Assembly: GCF_034359305.1 (NCBI RefSeq)
Contig: NZ_CP110343.1
Coordinates: forward strand, 207,823 to 271,822
Reading direction: 5' to 3'
From: Candidatus Fokinia cryptica
GTDB taxonomy: Bacteria; Pseudomonadota; Alphaproteobacteria; Rickettsiales; Midichloriaceae
DNA: 64,000 nucleotides
Shown piece by piece: positions 1 through 8,189 of this stretch. Position numbers and translations under genes: made by a program. The notes beneath the pieces were generated by a model. That model ran no database searches. It saw nothing but the letters and a program-made list of their open reading frames with translations, and was not told the origin of the DNA. The first letter of the stretch is position 1. Every line of letters starts with the position of its first letter.

Positions 1-2
1 CA

Positions 3-398
3 CACCAGTATGAAGGTGGTGCTGATAGAATTTCAACATCTGAGAGTCACGCTATGTATAATGTGGAGCAACAGCACAATACCAATACTCTTCAAGAGCC
101 GAGTGATAAACATAGTTCTCCTTTACGTAATACGAATAATACTCTGTTTACACCACCTAAAAAGTATGAATTATTCAAAAATCTTTCTAGTACTACTCAG
201 AATGAAAAGGAGAGTGATGAAAGAAAAGTACATACAGAAAAAGAGGTGGAAAGTAGTACAAATAACTTTGATGAGAAAGAGCCTGAGAAAAATGATTTTG
301 ATTCCATAAAAAGAATGGAAGAGATATCTGTGTCAGATGCTCGTCCCAGAAAGAAAGACTTCTTTGATATACCTTCGTTTTTGCGTAGGAAAAAGTAA
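3..398 (+). CDS. ftsZ: Cell division protein FtsZ, C-terminal part only (5' end outside window)
   Basis: An open frame enters from the left edge and ends at TAA 396-398, giving about 131 residues. Its last residues, FFDIPSFLRRKK, match the conserved C-terminal peptide of FtsZ, which in the family docks onto FtsA and other membrane tethers. The roughly 110 residues before it are polar and low in complexity (Asn, Ser, Lys, Glu), like the disordered linker between the FtsZ GTPase core and the tail. The GTPase domain itself would lie upstream of the window, so the call rests on the tail peptide alone. FtsZ forms the cytoplasmic division ring. An ATG at 54 would be an internal Met, not the start. 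The gene converges on ligA, 75 bases away, with no clear terminator hairpin between. Confidence 0.7.
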   Translation, partial: HQYEGGADRISTSESHAMYNVEQQHNTNTLQEPSDKHSSPLRNTNNTLFTPPKKYELFKNLSSTTQNEKESDERKVHTEKEVESSTNNFDEKEPEKNDFDSIKRMEEISVSDARPRKKDFFDIPSFLRRKK

Positions 399-473
399 TT
401 GCTAGAGTATTACTGAGAATAGTAGCGTCATTTAATTTCTATACTTTACTTACTATATTTTGTTTTTTTTATA

Positions 474-2330
474 TCAATTCAGCTTTATGATCTCTAACAG
501 TGATGTAATAAGTTTTAAATTCCTTTGATCGGTGAAAAAATCCTCTATAGAATTAATCGTTTTTTTACCTATTCCTTTCATACTTATTAATTCACCTTCT
601 GCAATTGCTTTCATTATTTCATTTAATGAAGAATATTGAGAAGCGATAATTTTTGCAGTTTCCTTGCCGATATGTGGAATACAAAGTGAAAATATAAAGT
701 GAGAAAATGTCACATTATAAGATTTCTTTATGGAATATATAAGATTCTGAACGCTTTCTTCTTGCCAACCGCTCAGTTGCAATATACTTTCCACTTTTGA
801 CGTATCAGTTGCGATTTTCAGTATATCGGTAAAGTCTTTTATAATACCAGCTTGATGCAATTGCTTTATTTGTTTTTTACCAATTCCTCCTATATTCATA
901 CAATCTTTACTTACAAAATGTATCATCATTTGTATAATCCTTTCGGGACATGAGTTGTTTGAGCAAGTCAATGATGCATCCGTTTCACTCACCAGTGAAC
1001 TTTTACAGAATGGGCATTTTGTTATGCTTTGAAATTTAGATAGTTCTTGTTTTGTATTTCTTTCGGAATATAGTACATCGCAAATGCATGGTATTACGCC
1101 ACCAGACTTTTTAATGGTGATGATATCTCCTATTCTAATATCGCGTTTTGCGATTTCTGCAAAATTGTGCAAGGTTGCTTTTGTAATAGTTGTACCTGTT
1201 ATTGTTACTGCTTCAATTATTGCAATTGGTGTAAGATTTCCATATTTTCCCATTTGTATCACTATGTCCAATAGTTTTGTTTTATAAGAATCCGATGAGA
1301 ATTTGTATGCTATTGCACCTCTAGGTGCTGTAGCAGTATATCCTAGTTCATCTTGTACTCTAAGGTTATTTACTTTACACACTATCCCATCTGCATTATA
1401 TGAGATCTTTCCGTTATTTTGTGAAACAAGAATATTATTATAAAAATCCTGCACTTCATCCATATTATTCGCAATTTTGAATTCTGAAATAATGTTAAAT
1501 CCTACTTTGTTTAGATATTCTCTTACTTCAGTGTAATGCATTTTTTCCTCATGCAACGTACTGCTACCCCATACTCGATATGATAGCATTTTATCATACT
1601 TTAGTCTGTTCTTTAACTGCCTTAATATTCCTGATGCTGCATTTCTCGTTGTAGAAAAAGGCTTTTCTCCGTTTTTTTTCAGAAAATCATTAATTTCTTC
1701 GAAAATGCTATTATGTATAAAAATTTCTCCTCGCACTTCAAATTCTTGGTAATTAAGAGCTTCAATGCCATCTAATGATAAAGGGAATTCTGCAATTAAA
1801 TCTACATTTCTTGTGACGTCTTCTCCATTCATTCCATCACCTCTAGTAAGAATATGTATTAATTTTCCATCTTTATATAATGCACTAAATGACAAGCCAT
1901 CTATTTTCGTTTCACAACATATAGGATATAGCAGAGCAGTATCTTGAGAGCTTTTTTTTAATATCGAAGCTATTCTTTGCAACCATTCACTCAATTCTTT
2001 GGGATCAAATACATTATTTAATGAATACATTTGTTTGGTATGAGATTTTTTCTGAAATCCTTTATTTGTAAGAAATCCTATTGTATTCATGACTCCATTA
2101 TCATACATCTCTTTTATCATTTCTTTGTAATCTGCTCTTAAACTCGAAACTTCTGGCACTTCATCAAGCATTTTGAACAGCATCTCGTAGTAATGAGTTA
2201 ATTTCTTTTTCTTTTCATCATACTCGATATCGGAAATAAGTGATTTGTTCTGCACGTAGTATGCTCTGTTATATTTTCTGAGTTCTTTTTCTAATTTTTT
2301 TACTACTTCTATTAAAGGTATGAGACTCAT
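474..2330 (-). CDS. ligA: NAD-dependent DNA ligase LigA, lacking the BRCT domain
   Basis: LigA seals nicks in duplex DNA using NAD+ during replication and repair. The 618-residue product has the adenylation domain with the nucleophilic lysine K142 in TKIDGL, an OB-fold segment (GKYGNLTPIA near 361-370), a four-cysteine zinc finger (C439, C442, C456, C461) and helix-hairpin-helix repeats (GIGKKQIKQL near 482, IGKETAK near 554, KGIGKKT near 585). The protein stops at the linker that normally leads into the C-terminal BRCT domain; bacterial LigA is usually about 670 residues. Only 75 bases separate its TGA stop from the ftsZ stop, so the BRCT domain has not simply been shifted into another frame. 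Catalytic parts are complete, so an active ligase is expected. Confidence 0.95.
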   Translation of the reverse strand: MSLIPLIEVVKKLEKELRKYNRAYYVQNKSLISDIEYDEKKKKLTHYYEMLFKMLDEVPEVSSLRADYKEMIKEMYDNGVMNTIGFLTNKGFQKKSHTKQMYSLNNVFDPKELSEWLQRIASILKKSSQDTALLYPICCETKIDGLSFSALYKDGKLIHILTRGDGMNGEDVTRNVDLIAEFPLSLDGIEALNYQEFEVRGEIFIHNSIFEEINDFLKKNGEKPFSTTRNAASGILRQLKNRLKYDKMLSYRVWGSSTLHEEKMHYTEVREYLNKVGFNIISEFKIANNMDEVQDFYNNILVSQNNGKISYNADGIVCKVNNLRVQDELGYTATAPRGAIAYKFSSDSYKTKLLDIVIQMGKYGNLTPIAIIEAVTITGTTITKATLHNFAEIAKRDIRIGDIITIKKSGGVIPCICDVLYSERNTKQELSKFQSITKCPFCKSSLVSETDASLTCSNNSCPERIIQMMIHFVSKDCMNIGGIGKKQIKQLHQAGIIKDFTDILKIATDTSKVESILQLSGWQEESVQNLIYSIKKSYNVTFSHFIFSLCIPHIGKETAKIIASQYSSLNEIMKAIAEGELISMKGIGKKTINSIEDFFTDQRNLKLITSLLEIIKLN

Positions 2331-2473
2331 AATGCATACTAAAGCTTATTAATAGAAATAAAACATGATTATTTGTAATTCTTTTATCAAGATACCTCAT
2401 GCTGTTATTGATACAGTTCACATCATATGTAATAACATGATCATTCGTAAAATCATAAACCTAATTTAGAGTA

Positions 2474-3592
2474 GTGTTGAATTTCTCAATCTTTCGTAAA
2501 AGTGAAAGTAATAGGTTACAAAGAAATGGTTGTACTCTGAAACTTAATGGAGATACCGTATATCTTAAGCGAGGTAAGGCAAGAGTTGGAAGAATAGAAA
2601 CTGCTCATGGAATAATAGAAACTCCGTGTTTTATGCCAGTGGGAACTAAGGGTACCGTAAAAGGTCTTAAAAAAGAAGATATAGAAGCAACTGGTGCTCA
2701 AATTATACTTGCTAATACCTATCATATGATGTTGCAACCTTCTGCTGAAAGAGTCCAAGAATTTGGCGGATTGCATAAATTTATGCACTGGGATAAGCCT
2801 ATACTTACTGATTCTGGAGGTTTTCAAATTATGTCACTAAGCAAATTATGTAAGCTTACTGATGATGCTGCAATATTTAGATCTCACATTGATGGTACAC
2901 AATACGTTTTAACACCAGCTCGCTCAATAGAAATTCAATACATGCTTGGTAGTGATATTACTATGGTGTTAGATCAATGTATTCATAATCCCGCAACATA
3001 TCAGGTAGCAGAAGCTGCAATGAATCGTTCTACTAAGTGGGCTGAGCTTTCTAAACAGTCATATAAACCACGTAAAGGATACGGCATTTTTGGGATAGTG
3101 CAAGGAGGTTTATATGAAGATTTAAGAAGAGAATCTGCAAAGCAACTTGTAAATATAGGATTTGATGGATATGCAGTAGGAGGATTAGCTGTTGGCGAAA
3201 GTCAGGAAGAGATGTTTTCTGTATTGGATTACGCTGTAGAGTGTTTGCCAGAAGATAAACCAAGATATTTAATGGGCGTTGGAACTCCTGCCGATATTAT
3301 TGGAGCGGTAGAAAGAGGAATAGATATGTTTGATTGCGTAATGCCAAGTAGGTGTGGTAGGAACGGGAGGGCTTTTACCAGTATGGGGCAACTTAATATT
3401 AGGAATGCGAGATATGCATCAGATCGTGGCAATCTCGATCTGGAATGTAATTGTTATACATGTATGCATTACACAAACGGGTACTTACACCATCTTTTTA
3501 AAGCGAAGGAAATGCTTGGCGGAATATTATTAACGATACATAATTTGCACTATTACAATGCTCTTATGAGTAGTATCAGAGAGCATATATGA
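2474..3592 (+). CDS. tgt: tRNA-guanine transglycosylase
   Basis: Tgt exchanges G34 of GUN-anticodon tRNAs (Asp, Asn, His, Tyr) for the queuosine precursor preQ1. The product has the general-base aspartate in DSGGFQ (D113), the nucleophile aspartate in FDCVMPSR (D287), the GGLAVGE loop, and the zinc site C325-x-C327-x2-C330 with H356. Alignment with family N termini begins around residue 35 (KARVGR), so the first 30 or so residues are an extension. The frame opens with GTG at 2474 followed at once by TTG at 2477; no internal Met precedes the conserved core, so a non-ATG start is likely. QueF, which makes preQ1, is encoded at 20341-21192 in the same window. Confidence 0.96.
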   Translation: MLNFSIFRKSESNRLQRNGCTLKLNGDTVYLKRGKARVGRIETAHGIIETPCFMPVGTKGTVKGLKKEDIEATGAQIILANTYHMMLQPSAERVQEFGGLHKFMHWDKPILTDSGGFQIMSLSKLCKLTDDAAIFRSHIDGTQYVLTPARSIEIQYMLGSDITMVLDQCIHNPATYQVAEAAMNRSTKWAELSKQSYKPRKGYGIFGIVQGGLYEDLRRESAKQLVNIGFDGYAVGGLAVGESQEEMFSVLDYAVECLPEDKPRYLMGVGTPADIIGAVERGIDMFDCVMPSRCGRNGRAFTSMGQLNIRNARYASDRGNLDLECNCYTCMHYTNGYLHHLFKAKEMLGGILLTIHNLHYYNALMSSIREHI

Positions 3593-3716
3593 AGTAAAAA
3601 ATTAATATATCAGCTAATTCACTCTTGTGAGAGTGATACATTTTGCTAAACTGATGCTAGGCAAGTGATGAAAAATTGATATGCTTGTGATACTTTAACC
3701 GATTCGTAAAACAAGT

Positions 3717-5822
3717 ATGTTTTCAATACCACGTAGAGAAATAAAATCTGACTCTTCGGTGAAGATATATCTATGTTCTGGCATACTAAAAAGTGTCGGT
3801 ACACAGATTGGACAGAAGATATACGAAATCTTTAGTGAAGAGAGTTTGAAGATAATAGAGTTCAATTATGAAAAATTAACTGTAGTGCCGAGGATTAGCC
3901 TAAGTAAAGCAAAAATTATACATGATTGTTTTATGGAAAATAAGCATGAATACGAAAGAGTAGTGTTTTTTCATCGGTATGGTATTCCTCCGTATATTGG
4001 ATCAAAAATCATTCAGAGATATGGAGCGAATTGTGAAAAAGTAATTTCAGAAAATCCTTATAGACTTGCAAGAGAAATTAAAGGTGTTGGTTTTTTGAGT
4101 GCTGATAAGATAGCTGGGAATTTTGGAATTGCTAAGAATTCTAAAGAAAGAATAATGGCAGGTATTATTCATACGATATCTGAATTTGGACTTGAAGGTT
4201 CTTCTGGGGTAAATGTTAATACTTTAGTAAACAAGAGTACTGCAACTTTAGATGTATCTTCTGAAGAAGTTCTTTCAGCGCTCATGACTTTACTAAAGGA
4301 GAAGCAACTTTTTCTATTTGAGTATTCATTTTATTCCAGTGGTAAAAAAATAGAAGATGAAGCTGAATTTAAGCGGCATCTATATGATACCGGAAATGAT
4401 GTGCAAAGTATTATAATGCTTCCCGTATACTACCATATGGAGAATGGGATAGCTCGCAGGCTTGTACAGATTGCTCGTAGTAATGTGAAAAATAGGATGC
4501 AGAGTTTGGATGTAGAAGAAGGATTAGATTTTATATCGAAAGCATTTAATGTACAGCTATCAGATGGGCAAAAGGATGCTTTCAAGAATATATTTGAACA
4601 TAGACTTTCTATTGTTACGGGAGGACCTGGTACTGGTAAGACTCAACTTATTTTTTCCGTTATTAAAGCAGCTAAGCAACAGGTATCTGATATAAAAATA
4701 AAGCTTGTAGCTCCAACCGGTAAAGCAGCTAAGAGGATAACAGAATCTTCAGGTGAAAATGCTACTACAATTCATAGATTACTCGAATTCGATCCTTTGG
4801 TTGGTGCTTTCAAATATAACGAGGAGAAACAATTGAGATGTGATTTAATCATAGTAGACGAAAGCTCAATGGTAGATATAAGACTGATGTATGCTCTATT
4901 AAAAGCAGTTTCACCGGATACTACTGTAGTATTTGTAGGAGACGTAGAACAGCTACCATCAGTAGGAGCAGGTCAAGTTTTGAATGATATGATTACATCT
5001 AATGTGATAAAAGTTGCTTATCTGGAGAAAATTTTCAGACAAGTAGAACATAGTAAGATAGTACAATATGCTCACATGATCAAAAACGGTACGGTGCCGA
5101 GCTTTCAAGCTGGTACTGCGGTATGTCAGGGTGGTGATGTAGTATTTTTTGAAGAAGAATTTCCAGAAAATATACCGAATACGGTAGTGAATTTAATTCA
5201 AGGCAATATGTTACGCCTTTTATTTAAACTGGAAGATAGTGATGAAATGAGGAAACAAAATTTCAGGTATATTATAGATAATGTTCAAGTTATATCTCCA
5301 ATGCAAAAAGGAGAAGCTGGGGTACGAGCCCTCAATGTAGTTATGCAGGAAAAATTGAATCGGACGCAGGAATACGTAAAAGGATTAAATTATACGTATA
5401 AAGTTGGAGATAAAGTGATGCAAATAGAAAATAATTATAACAAAAAAGTATTTAATGGAGAGATAGGGGTGGTCGAAGAGATAGATGCACAACAAAAAGA
5501 AGTTCGTGTGCTATTTGAGGAAAGAGGGAAGGTTACTTATAAAAGGGCAGAGTTAGAACAACTTAGTCTTGCTTATGCAATTACAATACATAAATCTCAA
5601 GGTTCAGAGTATAGAGCTGCAATTATACCTGTTATGATGCAACATCACGTTATGCTAGAAAGGAGATTGATATATACTGCACTTACTAGGGTAAAGGATA
5701 TAGCGATTTTTGTAGGACAGAAGAGAGCATTCGCGATTGGGGTAAAACGTGCTGATGCAGCTAAAAGATATACGGCTTTAAGATATATATTGCAGTCCTT
5801 TGATGATAGGAAAAGTTGTTAA
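3717..5822 (+). CDS. recD2: RecD2-like ATP-dependent DNA helicase
   Basis: A superfamily 1 5'-3' DNA helicase of the RecD2/TraA type, which acts in repair without RecBC partners. Helix-hairpin-helix elements lie in the N-terminal third (IKGVGFLSADKIAG near 121-134). The Walker A box GGPGTGKT is at 302-309, motif II reads IIVDESSMVD near 382, and the C-terminal UvrD-like motifs HKSQGSEY and YTALTRVKD follow near 625 and 655. At 701 residues it is slightly shorter than many RecD2 proteins, mainly at the N terminus. The ATG at 3717 is the first in frame. The stop codon overlaps the start of ispH by about 20 bases, which indicates co-translation with ispH and tyrS. Confidence 0.9.
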   Translation: MFSIPRREIKSDSSVKIYLCSGILKSVGTQIGQKIYEIFSEESLKIIEFNYEKLTVVPRISLSKAKIIHDCFMENKHEYERVVFFHRYGIPPYIGSKIIQRYGANCEKVISENPYRLAREIKGVGFLSADKIAGNFGIAKNSKERIMAGIIHTISEFGLEGSSGVNVNTLVNKSTATLDVSSEEVLSALMTLLKEKQLFLFEYSFYSSGKKIEDEAEFKRHLYDTGNDVQSIIMLPVYYHMENGIARRLVQIARSNVKNRMQSLDVEEGLDFISKAFNVQLSDGQKDAFKNIFEHRLSIVTGGPGTGKTQLIFSVIKAAKQQVSDIKIKLVAPTGKAAKRITESSGENATTIHRLLEFDPLVGAFKYNEEKQLRCDLIIVDESSMVDIRLMYALLKAVSPDTTVVFVGDVEQLPSVGAGQVLNDMITSNVIKVAYLEKIFRQVEHSKIVQYAHMIKNGTVPSFQAGTAVCQGGDVVFFEEEFPENIPNTVVNLIQGNMLRLLFKLEDSDEMRKQNFRYIIDNVQVISPMQKGEAGVRALNVVMQEKLNRTQEYVKGLNYTYKVGDKVMQIENNYNKKVFNGEIGVVEEIDAQQKEVRVLFEERGKVTYKRAELEQLSLAYAITIHKSQGSEYRAAIIPVMMQHHVMLERRLIYTALTRVKDIAIFVGQKRAFAIGVKRADAAKRYTALRYILQSFDDRKSC

Positions 5823-6789
5823 TAAAGTAATTCTTGCACGACCGAGTGGATTTTGTGCAGGTGTAAGAAGAGCGGTAGAGATATTAGATAAATGTTTAGA
5901 GATGTATGGAACACCATTATATGTAAAGCATAAAATTGTTCATAATCAGAGAGTTGTTGCTGATATGGAAAAGAGGGGAGTAATTTTTGTAGAAAATATA
6001 GAGGAAGTACCATATAGCTCGAATGTTGTATTTTCTGCTCATGGTGTCAGTAAAGAAGTTGAAAAGAAAGCTGAAGAGAGAAAGTTACGTATTATCGATG
6101 CGACGTGCCCATTAGTGAAGAAAGTTCATAAAAAGGTAGAGAAAATATCAAATTCCGAAACATATGAGCTAATAGTAATAGGATCTGCTAAGCATCCAGA
6201 AATTATAGGTACTATAGGTCGTATACCAGAGTATGTACGTTATCATATAATATCTTCTATAGATGATGCAAAAAGCCTCAGTATAAGTAATACAAATGTG
6301 CGATATATTACCCAAACTACTCTTAGTTTGGATGAAACTCAAGAAATAGTGAAGATTTTGGAAAAACGTTTTTCTAGTGTGGAAAAAGAACAAGGTGTAG
6401 ATATATGCTATGCAACACAAAATAGACAAGATGGAGTGAAAAAACTTATAGAAGTTGTAGATGTGATTCTTGTTATAGGTTCTGCTATTAGCTCTAATTC
6501 CAATAGTTTAGTGAAGGTAGGTTCATACTATAATAAAAAGACATTTCTCATTGATTCACTTGAGAGATTAGAAGCTCTTTACGATACGATTTTATATATA
6601 AGAAAATGTATGAATAAACCGATAGATATAGGAATTACCGCAGGGGCATCTACACCTGACGTAACTATTGCGGAGATAGTAAACAGTTTGCAGAAACGAT
6701 ATAAAGGAGTAAAATACGAAGAATTGGATGTTCATAGTGAGGATGGTATCATATTTAAAATATCGCATAAATTTTATAATTCAAAATGA
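5803..6789 (+). CDS. ispH: 4-hydroxy-3-methylbut-2-enyl diphosphate reductase (IspH/LytB)
   Basis: IspH performs the last step of the MEP isoprenoid pathway, reducing HMBPP to IPP and DMAPP with a [4Fe-4S] cluster. Counting from the ATG at 5803, the three cluster cysteines are C18 (GFCAGV), C102 (ATCPLVKK) and C202 (ICYATQNRQ); the HGVS and TTLSLDET motifs are present. A TTG at 5800 just ahead is in frame but ATG at 5803 is preferred. The gene overlaps the end of recD2 and the start of tyrS (ATGA at 6786-6789), so the three are probably one translationally coupled operon. Dxr, from the start of the same pathway, is encoded at 47567-48736. Confidence 0.96.
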   Translation: MIGKVVNKVILARPSGFCAGVRRAVEILDKCLEMYGTPLYVKHKIVHNQRVVADMEKRGVIFVENIEEVPYSSNVVFSAHGVSKEVEKKAEERKLRIIDATCPLVKKVHKKVEKISNSETYELIVIGSAKHPEIIGTIGRIPEYVRYHIISSIDDAKSLSISNTNVRYITQTTLSLDETQEIVKILEKRFSSVEKEQGVDICYATQNRQDGVKKLIEVVDVILVIGSAISSNSNSLVKVGSYYNKKTFLIDSLERLEALYDTILYIRKCMNKPIDIGITAGASTPDVTIAEIVNSLQKRYKGVKYEELDVHSEDGIIFKISHKFYNSK

Positions 6790-8042
6790 ATGACCTTATC
6801 TTATCTTTAGAGAAACGTGGATTCATATATCAATCTACCGATCTTGGTGCTACTAAAGATCTTTTTTCAGAATCTATTGCTACTGGATACATAGGATTTG
6901 ATTGTACAGCAAAGTCATTGCACATAGGTAGTTTGGTGCAATTAATGCTGTTGTCACATGTTAGAAATGCAGGACATAATGTGATAATAGTACTAGGCAC
7001 CGCAACGACTTTGATTGGTGATCCTTCTGATAAAACAGAGATGAGGCGTATGATGTCATATGAGGAAATTCTTAGTAATAAACACTCTATCAGAGCCAAT
7101 CTTCTTCGTTTTTTTGGGATAGATGAAGAAAGAGATGGTATTTTCCGGCAAAAAGATAAAGGCGATCTCATTATAGTAGATAATAGAGATTGGTTAATTG
7201 ATGTGAGATATATAGAATTTTTGAGAGATTATGGAAAATATGTTTCAGTTAATAGAATGCTTTCGTTTGAACATGTAAAAAGAAGACTTGAGATGGAACA
7301 ACCGCTCTCATTTCTTGAATTTAATTACATGTTATTACAAGCATATGATTTTCTGGAATTGAATAAGAAGTACGATTGTAAGGTACAATTCGGTGGTTCA
7401 GAGCAGTGGGGTAACATTATTGCAGGGATAGAGCTTGCGAAAAAAGTTTCTGGCATTAGCACCATGTACGGTATTACAACTCCACTTATTACTAATGCTA
7501 GTGGTGCAAAGATGGGTAAAACTGCAGAAGGAGCTGTATGGTTGAATAGTGATATGAAGAGTCCATATGATTTTTGGCAATTTTGGAGAAGTGTAGATGA
7601 TAAAGATGTGAAAAAATTTATGCAGTTATATACTTATATGAGTTTAGAGGAAATATCTGAAATTTGTGATGCTAATGATGTAAATCAACAAAAAATCTTA
7701 CTTGCAAATGCAGTTACCACAATATGTCATGGTGCAGAAGAAGCTAGAAAAGCCCATGAAAAAGCTTTAGCTATATATGAAAAAAAGAATTTCGATGATG
7801 TGCAAAGTTTTAAGATAGATTTTTCTGAAAATGAAAGCATTCCATTGTGTAACGTGATGGCCTCAATTGGTATAACGTCATCTATAGGGGAGGCTAAGAG
7901 ACTCATCGGAGGAGGAGGAGTAAAGATAAATAATATTACCGTTAAAGATGAGTTGTATAATTTGCTAAAAAAACATGTGATAGAAGAGAAGTGCATTCTT
8001 TCTGTAGGAAAGAAACGCTATTTCAAATTGATAGTAAATTGA
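6786..8042 (+). CDS. tyrS: Tyrosyl-tRNA synthetase
   Basis: Class I aminoacyl-tRNA synthetase that charges tRNA-Tyr. The HIGH-type signature HIGSL starts at H46, the KMSKS-type loop is KMGKT near residue 240, and the C terminus carries an S4-like RNA-binding domain (AKRLIGGGGVKINN). Length of 418 residues is normal for the bacterial enzyme. Its ATG overlaps the ispH stop codon as ATGA. A stem-loop at 8138-8182 beyond the stop is a likely terminator. Confidence 0.97.
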   Translation: MNDLILSLEKRGFIYQSTDLGATKDLFSESIATGYIGFDCTAKSLHIGSLVQLMLLSHVRNAGHNVIIVLGTATTLIGDPSDKTEMRRMMSYEEILSNKHSIRANLLRFFGIDEERDGIFRQKDKGDLIIVDNRDWLIDVRYIEFLRDYGKYVSVNRMLSFEHVKRRLEMEQPLSFLEFNYMLLQAYDFLELNKKYDCKVQFGGSEQWGNIIAGIELAKKVSGISTMYGITTPLITNASGAKMGKTAEGAVWLNSDMKSPYDFWQFWRSVDDKDVKKFMQLYTYMSLEEISEICDANDVNQQKILLANAVTTICHGAEEARKAHEKALAIYEKKNFDDVQSFKIDFSENESIPLCNVMASIGITSSIGEAKRLIGGGGVKINNITVKDELYNLLKKHVIEEKCILSVGKKRYFKLIVN

Positions 8043-8137
8043 AGTGTATTGCATTCATTATTAGATAGTATTTTTACTTTTATTTAATATAATGTATTGA
8101 ATTATCAAGATAATTTTGTTATTATGATAAATGTGCT

Positions 8138-8182
8138 GATCACGAGGACTTATATCGATATTTTTCCAGTCTCTACGTGATC
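8138..8182. terminator. Stem-loop between convergent tyrS and virB4-II
   Basis: GATCACG at 8138-8144 pairs with CGTGATC at 8176-8182; just inside, AGGACT at 8145-8150 can pair largely with AGTCT at 8168-8172. The loop is AT-rich with a run of five or six T. It lies between the ends of two convergent genes, the position of a bidirectional terminator. The T-run is within the loop rather than directly after the stem, so rho-independent function is inferred rather than clear. Confidence 0.5.
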
Positions 8183-8189
8183 ACACTTC

